This document shows positions 35,422 through 44,887 of a stretch of DNA of 64,000 nt, piece after piece. The translations under genes and the position numbers were made by a program. The stretch lies in the NCBI GenBank assembly GCA_023229525.1, contig JALNZC010000005.1:81395-145394 (forward strand). Direction: 5' to 3'. A model generated the notes under the pieces. The model worked only from the letters and a program-made list of their open reading frames with translations, did not search any database and was not told the DNA's origin. The DNA is from Bacteroidales bacterium (GTDB taxonomy: Bacteria > Bacteroidota > Bacteroidia > Bacteroidales > FEN-979). How positions within the stretch are numbered: the first letter of the stretch is position 1; every line of letters starts with the position of its first letter.

Positions 35422-36582
35422 ATGCCAATGACAGATCCGTTGAAAGTCGTGTTGATAGGTTCTGCACACCCATTGCGTGGTGGACTTGCAAATTTTAACG
35501 AACGACTGATCCGCGAGTATCGCAAACGTGGAGATCATGCTTTTATCTATACATTTAGTTTACAATATCCATCGTTATTATTTCCAGGTAAGACCCAGCT
35601 TTCATCAGAGCCTGCTCCGGCCAATTTACCTGTCTACATAAAAGTGAACAGTATCAACCCATGGAATTGGGTCAGTGTAGGTCTTGAACTGAAGAGACAG
35701 AATCCCGACCTGGTCCTGGTCAAATACTGGATGCCTTTCATGGCACCGTGTTTCAGTATTATCTGCCGGATCATTAAAAAGAACCGTCACTCCCGTATCA
35801 TCTCAATCATCGATAATATCATTCCACATGAAAAGAAACCCTTCGACCGGTTTCTCTCCGGTTTCTGGGTCAGATCTGTGGATGGATTTATCGCCATGTC
35901 GCATGCTGTAATGAACGACTTAGAAACATTCGATAAATCAAAACCGAAAATCTTTTGTCCGCACCCCCTTTACGATAATTTCGGAGATCCGGTTCCTAAA
36001 GAAGTAGCCCAAAAAAGGCTCGGATTGGATCCGGGTTTTAAATATATCCTGTTTTTTGGCTTTATCCGGGATTATAAAGGGCTTGATTTGCTGTTGAATG
36101 CTTTTGCCGATGAGCGTTTATCCAATACGAATATCAGGCTTTTGATAGCTGGCGAATTTTACTGTGACCCCAAACCATACATTGAAATCATTGCCCGGCA
36201 CAACCTTGAGGAAAAAGTGATCATGAGCAATGATTTCATACCCGATAGCAAGGTACTCAATTACTTCTGTGCTGCCGATCTGGTTGTACAACCTTATAAA
36301 ACCGCTACACAAAGTGGGGTAACACAGATTGCTTACCATTTTAATAAACCCATGATCATAACCAATGTGGGGGGGTTGGCAGAATTTGTCCCCGACGGCA
36401 AAGTTGGTTATGTTGTTGAACCCGATTCTACAGCCATTGCATCAGCCATAATCCGGTTTTACAGCGAAAATCGTGAAACTGCGTTTTCATATGAAGCATC
36501 AATCGAAAAACAAAAATATTCATGGAGCCGGATGGTACAGGCAATAGCCGAAGCCGCTGGATTTGAAGATTTGAAGATTTGA
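35422..36582 (+). CDS. GT4 glycosyltransferase (GT-B fold)
   Basis: A 386-residue retaining glycosyltransferase. The start is set at the ATG at 35422 (MPMTDPLKVVLIGSAHPLRGG) where the N-terminal Rossmann strand begins. The C-terminal domain has FFGFIRDYKGLDLLLNAF, DFIPDSKVLNYFCAADLVVQPY and the donor-binding stretch SGVTQIAYHFNKPMIITNVGGLAEFV. The sugar is unknown, but its place directly before four GDP-heptose genes suggests a heptosyl- or mannosyltransferase. The last residues, FEDLKI, are encoded by the word repeat that fills the following spacer, so the repeat has captured the 3' end of the gene. Confidence 0.87.
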   Translation: MPMTDPLKVVLIGSAHPLRGGLANFNERLIREYRKRGDHAFIYTFSLQYPSLLFPGKTQLSSEPAPANLPVYIKVNSINPWNWVSVGLELKRQNPDLVLVKYWMPFMAPCFSIICRIIKKNRHSRIISIIDNIIPHEKKPFDRFLSGFWVRSVDGFIAMSHAVMNDLETFDKSKPKIFCPHPLYDNFGDPVPKEVAQKRLGLDPGFKYILFFGFIRDYKGLDLLLNAFADERLSNTNIRLLIAGEFYCDPKPYIEIIARHNLEEKVIMSNDFIPDSKVLNYFCAADLVVQPYKTATQSGVTQIAYHFNKPMIITNVGGLAEFVPDGKVGYVVEPDSTAIASAIIRFYSENRETAFSYEASIEKQKYSWSRMVQAIAEAAGFEDLKI

Positions 36583-36734
36583 AGATTTGAAAATTTGGAG
36601 AATTGGAGATTTGAAAATTTGAAAATGTGAAGATTTGAAAATGTGAAGATTTGAAAATTTGGAGATTTGAAAATTATAAGAAATGAAAAATTATCTTGTA
36701 TCCTGTATCCTGTATCCTGTATCCTGCATCCTTG
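36560..36734. repeat. Word repeat (GATTTGAA/GAAGATTT, then TATCCTG)
   Basis: About 110 bases of degenerate GATTTGAAAATTTGGA-type tandem words, then TTATAAGAAATGAAAAATTA and five TATCCTG units. A 33-base stretch at 36673-36705 recurs exactly at 37995-38027, beyond hddA. The first units encode the C-terminus of the GT4 protein. Confidence 0.8.
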
Positions 36735-36829
36735 ACTGTTTATATTTGAGTTTAAAGTTGTAGTTTTGGATTTTTAACTTTGACATATGAACTTTTAACT
36801 TTTGACTTTTGAGTTTTAACTTTATTTAA

Positions 36830-37852
36830 ATGTTGATTCGAAGCAAAGCTCCACTTCGTCTTGGCCTGGCTGGCGGAGGAACCGATGTGGCGCCATTTTC
36901 CGAAATGTATGGAGGGGCCATCCTCAATGCCACAATAAGCATGTATGCCTATGCCACCATTCAACCAAGGACAGATGGAAAAATCTTATTGCATTCCTCG
37001 GATAAGAATGAAAAATACGTGCTGAATTCTTCCCAGGAACTGGCCATTGACGGAAATCTGAACCTGCATAAAGGGATCTATAACCGGATCGTTCGCGATT
37101 TTATGCTAAAGCCCCTGTCATTCGAATTGTCTACCTATGTCGATGCCCCTCCCGGTTCGGGATTAGGTACTTCATCTACCCTTGTGGTTGCTATTCTCGG
37201 TGCATTTGCAGAATGGCTGAATCTCCCATTGGGTGAATATGACCTGGCACATCTCGCCTTTGAAATCGAACGAATTGATCTGAAAATGGCAGGCGGTAAG
37301 CAGGATCAATATGCTGCCACTTTTGGTGGGGTGAATTTCATGGAGTTTTCCAAAGAAGATAAAGTCATTGTAAATCCGTTGCGTATCAGAGATAAATATC
37401 TTGATGAACTGGCACACAACCTGATTCTTTATCACACCGAAACCAGCCGATTGTCTTCAACAATTATTGAACAACAAACCCGGAATGTGATCGCCGGTAA
37501 TCAGAAATCGCTGGAAGCCATGCACAAACTCAGGGAACAAGCCTTAATGATGAAAGAAGCTATCCTGAAAGGAGAAGTAGATAAAATTGGCGAAATTCTG
37601 GATTTTGGATGGAGATTCAAAAAAGAAATGGCAGATGGAATCAGCAATCCCTTTATCGACGAGATTTATGATACAGCGATTAAAAATGGGGCGACAGGAG
37701 GAAAAATTTCAGGTGCAGGTGGCGGTGGATTTATTTTTTTCTATTGCCCGGGAAATACCAGAACGACAGTGGTCGATTCACTAAAGAAATTCGGCGGCCA
37801 GACCAAACGCTATGAATTTACGTCCAAAGGCCTGACTACATGGACCATTTGA
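36830..37852 (+). CDS. hddA: D-glycero-alpha-D-manno-heptose 7-phosphate kinase (GHMP family)
   Basis: A 340-residue GHMP kinase. It phosphorylates D-sedoheptulose-derived heptose 7-phosphate at C1 to give the alpha-1,7-bisphosphate, step 2 of the GDP-heptose route. Seen: APLRLGLAGGGTDVAPF at the N-terminus, the ATP loop DAPPGSGLGTSSTLVV, LKMAGGKQDQYAATFGG, and C-terminal ATGGKISGAGGGGFIFFYC. Length and LRLGLAGGGTD fit HddA rather than other GHMP kinases. The identity is supported by gmhA, hddC and a GmhB-like gene downstream. It is flanked by near-identical word repeats on both sides. Confidence 0.92.
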   Translation: MLIRSKAPLRLGLAGGGTDVAPFSEMYGGAILNATISMYAYATIQPRTDGKILLHSSDKNEKYVLNSSQELAIDGNLNLHKGIYNRIVRDFMLKPLSFELSTYVDAPPGSGLGTSSTLVVAILGAFAEWLNLPLGEYDLAHLAFEIERIDLKMAGGKQDQYAATFGGVNFMEFSKEDKVIVNPLRIRDKYLDELAHNLILYHTETSRLSSTIIEQQTRNVIAGNQKSLEAMHKLREQALMMKEAILKGEVDKIGEILDFGWRFKKEMADGISNPFIDEIYDTAIKNGATGGKISGAGGGGFIFFYCPGNTRTTVVDSLKKFGGQTKRYEFTSKGLTTWTI

Positions 37853-38050
37853 TTTGCGATTTGAGAATTTGAAAATGTGGAGATTTGAAGATTTGAAGAT
37901 TTGAAAATGTGGAGATTTGAAGATTTGAAGATTTGAAAATGTGGAGATTTGAAGATTTGAAAATTTGGAGATTTGAAAATGTGAAGATTTGAAGATTATA
38001 AGAAATGAAAAATTATCTTGTATCCTGCATCTTGTATCTTGTATCTATAA
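37853..38050. repeat. Word repeat (GATTTGAA/GAAGATTT, then TATCCTG/TCTTG)
   Basis: The same type of repeat as at 36560-36734, with units of about 8-10 bases (GGAGATTTGAA, GAAAATGTG). It ends with a 33-base block (37995-38027) identical to 36673-36705 and TATC(T/C)TG units. It separates hddA from gmhA. Recombination between the two copies would delete hddA. Confidence 0.8.
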
Positions 38051-38065
38051 TTTGCCTATTCTACT

Positions 38066-38644
38066 ATGCGCATCATTGAATCCATAAACCAATCCATCGA
38101 AACCAAGCAAAAAATCCTTGATGATTCACGGCTTCTCCAGGAAATCAGGAATGTTGTCCAGGTTTGTATCGAAGCTTTCTGCAATGGAAATAAAGTAATC
38201 TTATGCGGAAACGGGGGCAGTGCTGCAGATGCACAACATCTCGCGGCTGAATTTTCCGGAAGGTTTTATTATGACCGGCCTCCATTACCGGCAGAAGCAT
38301 TGCATGTAAATACCTCTTACCTTACTGCTGTCGCTAATGATTATTCGTTTGATGAAGTCTATGCCCGTCTTTTAAAAGGAACCGGAAGGGAAGGGGATGT
38401 TCTGATCGGACTTTCCACATCGGGAAATTCGAAAAACATTCTGAATGCCTTACATGTAGCTAACGAAACGGGGATCATCACGGTGGGACTGACCGGTGAA
38501 ACCGGTGGAAAAATGAGGGATCTCTGCGATTTCCTGATCAATGTACCTTCATCCGATACCCCCAGGATTCAGGAAGCACATATTATGATCGGTCACATCA
38601 TCTGTGAATTGGTTGAATCATCTTTATTTCCAAAAGAAGATTAA
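38066..38644 (+). CDS. gmhA: D-sedoheptulose 7-phosphate isomerase
   Basis: A 192-residue SIS-domain isomerase, first step of ADP- or GDP-heptose synthesis: sedoheptulose 7-phosphate to D-glycero-D-manno-heptose 7-phosphate. The SIS motif CGNGGSAADAQHLAAEFSGRF, the second phosphate site GLSTSGNSKNIL and the C-terminal IQEAHIMIGHIICELVE with the catalytic His are all present. Length is typical. It is followed by hddC two bases after the stop, so the two genes are coupled. Confidence 0.95.
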   Translation: MRIIESINQSIETKQKILDDSRLLQEIRNVVQVCIEAFCNGNKVILCGNGGSAADAQHLAAEFSGRFYYDRPPLPAEALHVNTSYLTAVANDYSFDEVYARLLKGTGREGDVLIGLSTSGNSKNILNALHVANETGIITVGLTGETGGKMRDLCDFLINVPSSDTPRIQEAHIMIGHIICELVESSLFPKED

Positions 38645-38646
38645 CT

Positions 38647-39348
38647 GTGGAAGCGATCATCCTGGCCGGAGGTTTCGGTACACGCCTTCAACCGGTGGTA
38701 AGCGATATTCCAAAGTCGATGGCTGTGATTAATGGACGGCCTTTCCTGGAATATCTGCTCGATTACCTGATCCTCCAGGGGATCAATAAAGTGGTGCTTT
38801 CTGTCGGATATAAAAGTGAGATCATCCATGATCATTTTAAAGATAATTATAAATCGGTCGAAATCAGCTATGCCGTGGAACAAGAACCTCTGGGAACCGG
38901 CGGTGGTATTCGTCTGGCGTTCTGGAAGGTGGAAGGCCAGCGCGCCATTATCCTTAACGGCGACAGTCTGTTCCGGCTGGATTACAATTCCATGATCGCC
39001 CATCATTTAAAGCGGAAAGCCGATGCAACGCTGGCATTGCGTAAGATGGACAACACCGGACGGTACGGCAGGGTGGACCTGAACCGGAATAAGCGGATCA
39101 TCCTGTTTACTGAAAAAAATGAAAAAGCGGGCCCGGGTTTTATCAACGGAGGCGTTTATATCATTGATAAATCATTCCTGATGGAGCCCTGGTTCAGAGG
39201 AAAGTTTTCCATAGAGAAAGATTGTTTTGAGCGCTATTATTCAGAATCGAAAATGTATGGATTCCCGGCTGACGGATATTTCCTGGATATCGGGATCCCG
39301 GAGGATTATTTAAAAGCACAGCATGACTTTGTACAATTTGAAGATTGA
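38647..39348 (+). CDS. hddC: D-glycero-alpha-D-manno-heptose 1-phosphate guanylyltransferase
   Basis: A 233-residue nucleotidyltransferase that would make GDP-heptose from heptose 1-phosphate and GTP. It has AIILAGGFGTRLQPVVSDIPKSMAVINGRPFLEYLL (nucleotide loop and lysine), LNGDSLF (metal Asp) and FINGGVYIID. GTG at 38647 is the only sensible start, two bases after gmhA's stop. GDP specificity is inferred from the gene set (hddA rather than hldE). The gene overlaps the following phosphatase by 26 bases. Confidence 0.9.
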   Translation: MEAIILAGGFGTRLQPVVSDIPKSMAVINGRPFLEYLLDYLILQGINKVVLSVGYKSEIIHDHFKDNYKSVEISYAVEQEPLGTGGGIRLAFWKVEGQRAIILNGDSLFRLDYNSMIAHHLKRKADATLALRKMDNTGRYGRVDLNRNKRIILFTEKNEKAGPGFINGGVYIIDKSFLMEPWFRGKFSIEKDCFERYYSESKMYGFPADGYFLDIGIPEDYLKAQHDFVQFED

Positions 39349-39877
39349 TCGCAACTGGACATTGTTTCTTGACCGGGATGGTACGATTAACCGCCGGATT
39401 GTGGATACTTATGCCAAGGAGTGGACACAATTTGAATTTATACCGGGCGTTAAGGATGCCATGCATGCCTTTTCGGAGATCTTCGGAAAAATCATTGTTG
39501 TAACGAACCAACAGGGTATCGGCAAAGGTTTAATGACCGAAGATGATGTGAATGGGATCCACCAGAAGATGACGCTTGAAATTGAACAAGCTGGTGGACA
39601 TATTGATGCGATTTTCTTTTCCCCTTATCTGAAATCAGATCACAACTTTCACCGGAAACCGGCTGTGGGCATGGCTTTACAAGCCCGGAAAAAATTTCCT
39701 GAGATCAGGTTGAACCGGTCAATTATGGCCGGCGATTCCATCTCCGACATGATCTTCGGAAAACGGTCAGGGATGAAAACGGTTTTACTTTCCCATGATC
39801 CTGCTTTGGCTAAACAACATCCGAAGCTGGTCGATTTCTTCTTCCCGGATCTGATTTCATTTGCCCATGCATTATGA
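39323..39877 (+). CDS. gmhB: Heptose 1,7-bisphosphate phosphatase (HAD family, GmhB-like)
   Basis: A 184-residue HAD phosphatase. It would remove the 7-phosphate from heptose 1,7-bisphosphate. Seen: FLDRDGTINRR (nucleophile and acid Asp), VVTNQQGIGKG (motif II), FHRKPAVGM (motif III Lys) and IMAGDSISDMIFGKRSGMKTVLL (motif IV). The four Cys/His zinc ligands of the E. coli-type loop are not present: the segment reads FFSPYLKSDHNFHRKP. It overlaps hddC by 26 bases, consistent with translational coupling. It is placed here for the GDP-heptose route; family assignment is certain, exact substrate inferred. Confidence 0.88.
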   Translation: MTLYNLKIDRNWTLFLDRDGTINRRIVDTYAKEWTQFEFIPGVKDAMHAFSEIFGKIIVVTNQQGIGKGLMTEDDVNGIHQKMTLEIEQAGGHIDAIFFSPYLKSDHNFHRKPAVGMALQARKKFPEIRLNRSIMAGDSISDMIFGKRSGMKTVLLSHDPALAKQHPKLVDFFFPDLISFAHAL

Positions 39878-39952
39878 ATAAAAGTTAAACTATTCCGTTG
39901 ATATTGAAAATCATCCGGTTTATTGTATGTTCCACCCTTTAACTGACAACGT

Positions 39953-41410
39953 TTGAAGCCACTGCTCATTCTCATCTGTTTTCTGGTTTATACCGTAATT
40001 CTTTTCGTCATTACCTGGATTACCGCACGGCGGGCGACAAACCGTGCTTTCTTTATTGGTAATAAATCTTCCCCCTGGTTTGTTGTGGCATATGGTATGA
40101 TCGGCGCTTCCATGTCAGGAGTGACCTTCATGTCTGTGCCAGGATGGGTCGGAACTGCCCACTTTTCTTATATGATGGTTGTAATCGGTTATGTTTTTGG
40201 ATATGCTGTCATTGCTACAATATTGCTTCCGCTCTATTACAGGCTCAACCTGACCTCCATTTATTCATACCTCGAGACCCGTTTTGGTTTCTGGTCTTAC
40301 AAAACAGGAGCTTTTTATTTTCTTCTTTCCCGCACTTTCGGCGCCTCTTTCCGTATGTTTCTTGTCGTTAACGTACTTCAGATCTTTGTATTCGACGCCT
40401 ATCATATTCCCTTTACTTTTACGGTGTTTATTTTCATTGTTCTCATCCTGTTATATACCTTCAAAGGCGGAATAAAAACAATAATCTGGACCGATCTGAT
40501 CCAGACCACATTTATGCTTCTTGCGCTGCTTGTTACAATTTATCTCATCATAGATCAGATGGGCCTTAACATAAGCGGTATGGTTCAGAAAGTTTTCTCA
40601 AGTTCCTACTCAACCATAATATATACCGGTTGGAACGAAAAACGGTTTTTCATCAAAGAATTACTCAGCGGTGTGTTTATTGCCATTGTGATGACCGGAC
40701 TTGACCAGGAAATGATGCAAAAAAACCTGAGCTGCAGGTCATTGAAAGATGCCCAGAAAAATATGTTTACCTATACCGGGATTATGGTGGTGGTTAACTT
40801 CTTCATTTTGTTTCTTGGCGCTTCACTTTACCTTTTTGCTTCTTTCAAAGGCATCCCGGTTCCCGAAAAGACGGATGATTTTTTCCCGATTATTGCTATA
40901 AACCATTTGGGCCCTATTGCAGGCCTTGTTTTTCTTATTGGATTGATTTCGGCAGCCTACCCCAGCGCCGATGGCGCCCTGACTTCATTGACCACCTCTT
41001 TCAGCATTGATTTTCTGGGTATAAATAAGAGAAAAAACCTGGAAGAAGATCAAAAAAAAAGGATCAGGTACTTTGTCCATGTGGGTTTTGCTGTTATCTT
41101 GCTAATTGTAATCGTACTGTTCCGTATTATTAACGACCGGGCAGTGATCGACAAACTTTTCACGGTTGCCGGTTATACCTATGGTCCTTTGCTCGGTCTC
41201 TATGCTTTTGGTCTTTTTACCCGTTATTCAGTCCGGGATCGCTGGGTTCCCGTTATCGCCCTGTTTTCTCCGTTGATTTGTTATTTTTTAAGTGACTACT
41301 CCGTACAACTTTTCAATGGATACAAGTTCGGGTTCGAGCTTCTGATCTTAAATGGAATTATTACTTTTGCCGGATTGTTCCTCTTGAGGAGCAAGAAATC
41401 ACGGGTTTGA
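39953..41410 (+). CDS. Sodium/solute symporter (SSS family)
   Basis: A 485-residue inner-membrane protein with about 13 hydrophobic segments, the LeuT-like SSS fold. Seen: GNKSSPWFVVAYGMIGASMSGVTFMSVPG (an N-terminal family signature, here split by description), TGLDQEMMQKNLSCRSLKDAQKNM and FLIGLISAAYPSADGALTSLTTSFSIDF. The initiator appears to be TTG at 39953; no in-frame ATG precedes it. Substrate is not predictable (sugar, amino acid or organic acid). It follows the heptose operon by 75 bases and may not share its job. Confidence 0.88.
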   Translation: MKPLLILICFLVYTVILFVITWITARRATNRAFFIGNKSSPWFVVAYGMIGASMSGVTFMSVPGWVGTAHFSYMMVVIGYVFGYAVIATILLPLYYRLNLTSIYSYLETRFGFWSYKTGAFYFLLSRTFGASFRMFLVVNVLQIFVFDAYHIPFTFTVFIFIVLILLYTFKGGIKTIIWTDLIQTTFMLLALLVTIYLIIDQMGLNISGMVQKVFSSSYSTIIYTGWNEKRFFIKELLSGVFIAIVMTGLDQEMMQKNLSCRSLKDAQKNMFTYTGIMVVVNFFILFLGASLYLFASFKGIPVPEKTDDFFPIIAINHLGPIAGLVFLIGLISAAYPSADGALTSLTTSFSIDFLGINKRKNLEEDQKKRIRYFVHVGFAVILLIVIVLFRIINDRAVIDKLFTVAGYTYGPLLGLYAFGLFTRYSVRDRWVPVIALFSPLICYFLSDYSVQLFNGYKFGFELLILNGIITFAGLFLLRSKKSRV

Positions 41411-41472
41411 TTGAGGATGTCGTGATTAATGGTATATTTAACCTGATTTAATGCTCGGTAATTTTTAAAACT

Positions 41473-43662
41473 ATGGATAATATAAGGTTCAAAGCCCTTG
41501 CGTTTGCCATTTCAAGACCCGGCAGGTCAGTGAAATTTCCGGATCAGAAAGCGTCCGAATATTTCGGTGAACTCACATTCAACCGGGCTGCCATGCGGGA
41601 ATATCTCACCGAAGAGGCATATAACCAGGTAATGAACTCCATTGAAAAGGGAAAAAAAATTGATCGTAAAATTGCCGATCAGGTTGCCGCAGGTATCAAA
41701 GCCTGGGCGATCAGCAAAGGAGCCACCCATTATACCCATTGGTTTCTCCCTCTCACAGGCGCAACTGCTGAAAAACATGACGCATTTGTCGATCCGGTAG
41801 AGGGCGGACAAGGAATTGAAAAATTCCGGGGCAGTGAACTGACCCAGCAGGAACCGGATGCATCCAGTTTTCCAAGCGGCGGGATCCGGAGCACTTTCGA
41901 AGCCCGTGGTTATACTGCCTGGGACCCAACCTCCCCGGCATTCATCATGGATCGTACCCTTTGCATCCCGACGGTTTTTGTTTCCTATACCGGTGAGGCG
42001 CTCGATTATAAAACTCCCTTGTTGAAAGCAATCTGGTCAATCGACAAAGCTGCTGTTGACGTTTGCCGGTATTTTGATAACAATATCACCAAAGTATTTC
42101 CGACGCTTGGGTGGGAACAGGAGTATTTTCTGGTCGATAATGCATTGTATCTTGCCCGCCCCGATCTTGTTCTTACAGGAAGAACATTGTTCGGACACTC
42201 CTCTGCCAAAGATCAGCAACTTGAAGACCATTATTTTGGGACCATTCCGCAAAGGGTACTGGCATTTATGCAAGAGTTTGAACTGGAAGCCCACCGGTTG
42301 GGTATTCCGGTTAAGACGCGACATAATGAGGTAGCTCCCAATCAGTTCGAATGTGCACCGGTTTATGAGGAGGTTAATCTTTCCATCGATCACAATCAAT
42401 TGATGATGCATCTTTTGGATAAAGTAGCCAAACGCCACGATTTTACTGTACTGCTTCATGAAAAACCTTTTAGCGGGATTAACGGTTCCGGTAAACACAA
42501 TAACTGGTCACTGGCTACCAATACGCGTGAAAACCTGCTTTCCCCGGGAAAAACATTTAAAGCCAATCTACGGTTTCTCACTTTCCTGGTCAATATTATC
42601 AAAGCAGTGAACGATCATGCTGAATTGATCCGCGCCATTATTGCCTCCCCCGGAAACGACCACCGCCTGGGAGGCAATGAAGCCCCTCCCGCAATCATTT
42701 CCGTGTTTATTGGCTCCCAGCTTACACTGATGCTCGACGTCATCAGTAAAGCAGATAAACACATTTCCATCAATGCCAATATCGATAACGGTTTATTGAA
42801 AAACCTGCCCAAAATCCCGGAAATCCTACTTGACAACACCGACCGCAATCGCACCTCTCCTTTTGCTTTTACGGGGAACAAATTCGAATTCCGGGCAGTG
42901 GGATCCGCGCAAACCTGTGCACCACCTATGATTGTGCTGAATCTGATCGTTGCAGACCAATTACGACAGTTTAAAAAAGAGGTAGATGCTTTGATCCTTA
43001 AAAAAGTTACTAAAGAAGATGCCCTATTCCAGGTTATTAAACGGTATATCAGGGAATCAAGGAAAATTCTGTTCGAAGGCAACAATTATTCCCAGGAATG
43101 GGAGGAAGAGGCATTAAAACGGGGATTATCAAACATCAAGGCAACTCCGGAAGCATTAAAAGCTTTTATTACCAAAAAAAGTGTCGATTTATTCGAAAGA
43201 AATAATGTACTGACAAAACGGGAATTAATTGCCAGACATGAGATCAGGCTGGAAAATTATACCAAGAAAATTCAGATTGAATCCCGTGTATTGGGCGACC
43301 TTGCAGGAAACCACATCATACCTGTCGCCATCCGTTATCAAAATACCCTGATCGAAAATGTCAAGGGTTTGAAACAGGTCCTTGATCTGAAGACGTATGG
43401 GAAGCTTTCTCAGAACCAAATGGATTCAATCACTGAAATTTCGGAGCATATCGATAAAATTAAAACATTCCTGAATGAAATGATTGAAGCGCGTAAGGGA
43501 GCAAACCGTATTCAGGAAGCAGAAGAAAAAGCTTTCGCTTACAGTGATACAGTTTTACCTTATTTTGAAAAAATCCGTTACCATGCCGACAAACTAGAAT
43601 TGCTGATCGATGATGAACTGTGGCCTCTACCAAAGTACCGGGAACTTTTATTTACACGATAA
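41473..43662 (+). CDS. glnN: Glutamine synthetase type III
   Basis: A 729-residue type III enzyme (GlnN), larger than the usual 440-470-residue types I and II, as is typical for Bacteroidota. It makes glutamine from glutamate, ammonia and ATP. Seen: FVDPVEGGQGIEKFRGSELTQ, SFPSGGIRSTFEARGYTAWDP, GWEQEYFLVD, RHNEVAPNQFECAPVYEE, EKPFSGINGSGKHNNWSL with the His/Glu metal site, and NRTSPFAFTGNKFEFR. A C-terminal helical region (about 560-729) is the type III extension. It stands alone between the symporter and the DUF4831 gene. Confidence 0.96.
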   Translation: MDNIRFKALAFAISRPGRSVKFPDQKASEYFGELTFNRAAMREYLTEEAYNQVMNSIEKGKKIDRKIADQVAAGIKAWAISKGATHYTHWFLPLTGATAEKHDAFVDPVEGGQGIEKFRGSELTQQEPDASSFPSGGIRSTFEARGYTAWDPTSPAFIMDRTLCIPTVFVSYTGEALDYKTPLLKAIWSIDKAAVDVCRYFDNNITKVFPTLGWEQEYFLVDNALYLARPDLVLTGRTLFGHSSAKDQQLEDHYFGTIPQRVLAFMQEFELEAHRLGIPVKTRHNEVAPNQFECAPVYEEVNLSIDHNQLMMHLLDKVAKRHDFTVLLHEKPFSGINGSGKHNNWSLATNTRENLLSPGKTFKANLRFLTFLVNIIKAVNDHAELIRAIIASPGNDHRLGGNEAPPAIISVFIGSQLTLMLDVISKADKHISINANIDNGLLKNLPKIPEILLDNTDRNRTSPFAFTGNKFEFRAVGSAQTCAPPMIVLNLIVADQLRQFKKEVDALILKKVTKEDALFQVIKRYIRESRKILFEGNNYSQEWEEEALKRGLSNIKATPEALKAFITKKSVDLFERNNVLTKRELIARHEIRLENYTKKIQIESRVLGDLAGNHIIPVAIRYQNTLIENVKGLKQVLDLKTYGKLSQNQMDSITEISEHIDKIKTFLNEMIEARKGANRIQEAEEKAFAYSDTVLPYFEKIRYHADKLELLIDDELWPLPKYRELLFTR

Positions 43663-43673
43663 TCCATGATCTC

Positions 43674-44852
43674 ATGAAGAAATTATGCTTTGTTTCGTTC
43701 ATTTATCTGATGATCCTGGCGCTTAGTGCCGGGGCACAGATCAACATATTTCATATCGACAATGCTGCTGCTCCGCCAACCAAGGAAGGCATCTTTTATT
43801 CATTGCCCAGAACCGTTGTAAAAGTTGAAGTGAAAATCGACAGGATCGAGAATTATAAAGGGCCATATGCCGATTTCGCCCTGCGGTTCCTTGGTTTGAA
43901 AAATGTGGTTCCGGCAAATTCCATCGACTATAAAATAAGTGATATCACCATTACAACTTATCCCGAACCTGACCCTGAACAATATTATTTTATTGAGTTG
44001 GACGATAAAATATCGAAAGGAGATAAATCAGGGCTCTTTTCGCTCAGCGAAACCGGATTATTCCTGGGGACAATACCCGAAACAGGTTCAAACGGTAATT
44101 TGACTACACCGCAAAGCCCCGTTGAGTCTCTGGCTGAAACCGAGAAGGATGCTTTTGGCGAATTATTCAAATATTCAGCAGATGTCAGCGTATTTGAAAA
44201 GGTGGATACCATTATCCGAAAAATAAATATGGATACCATGATGGTGGAACGCCAGTATTACAAGCGGACGATGATTGAAAAATCGCCGGAACAAAAAGCC
44301 AAAGAAGCAGCCGATTTTATCGCTAAAATTAAAGATAGTCGCTTTCAGCTTATCAGTGGATTCCAGGAGGTCAACTATAACAGGGAAACCTTGGAATATA
44401 TGGATACCCAGCTCAAAACCATGGAGAAAGAATACCTGAAACTCTATACCGGGATCAGCATTCACAAACCCATGACTTTTGAATATAAGTATATTCCTTT
44501 GCCCAATCAGATCAATGCTGAAATTCCCATCTTTAAATTTTCAAAATCATTGGGCGTCATCGACCTGGATGGTTCCTCCGGGAAAGTGGTAACTATAAAA
44601 ATCCAACGGGTTGGAAATACCAATACCGTTGCTGCCTACTTGAAGAAAGCCGAAAAAGAGGTAAAGACCCATGGGTTCTCTTACCGCATCCCTGAATTGG
44701 CCAGGGTGACAGTGAAACTCGATGAAAATACCCAGAAAGAGACCCAGTGCCTGATCAGTCAACTGGGGGTTATTACTTATTTACCGGTAAATAAATGGAA
44801 AGTTCAGTACTACCAGGAAACCGGGGGTATAAAGGGACTGGAACTTCAATAA
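43674..44852 (+). CDS. DUF4831 family secreted protein
   Basis: A 392-residue protein starting at the ATG at 43674, where the signal peptide begins (MKKLCFVSFIYLMILALSAGAQ). The frame upstream of it overlaps glnN and is not coding. Body: GIFYSLPRTVVKVEVKIDRIENYKGPYADFALRFLGL, long beta-rich regions, and a tail ending near GIKGLELQ. This matches DUF4831 as I recall it. These are predicted periplasmic or outer-membrane-associated Bacteroidota proteins of unknown function. It starts 12 bases after the glnN stop, so it may be co-transcribed with it. Confidence 0.75.
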   Translation: MKKLCFVSFIYLMILALSAGAQINIFHIDNAAAPPTKEGIFYSLPRTVVKVEVKIDRIENYKGPYADFALRFLGLKNVVPANSIDYKISDITITTYPEPDPEQYYFIELDDKISKGDKSGLFSLSETGLFLGTIPETGSNGNLTTPQSPVESLAETEKDAFGELFKYSADVSVFEKVDTIIRKINMDTMMVERQYYKRTMIEKSPEQKAKEAADFIAKIKDSRFQLISGFQEVNYNRETLEYMDTQLKTMEKEYLKLYTGISIHKPMTFEYKYIPLPNQINAEIPIFKFSKSLGVIDLDGSSGKVVTIKIQRVGNTNTVAAYLKKAEKEVKTHGFSYRIPELARVTVKLDENTQKETQCLISQLGVITYLPVNKWKVQYYQETGGIKGLELQ

Positions 44853-44887
44853 TACAAACAGACAAGGAAGATAGTTGGGAGACTATT

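Noticed and set aside
36560..38050. Possible CRISPR array (regular short repeats)
   Set aside because: Units are 7-10 bases, directly adjacent and degenerate, with no unique spacers of constant length and no cas genes.
41527..43085. Several long open frames antisense to glnN
   Set aside because: Shadow frames of a strongly coding gene with no family similarity.
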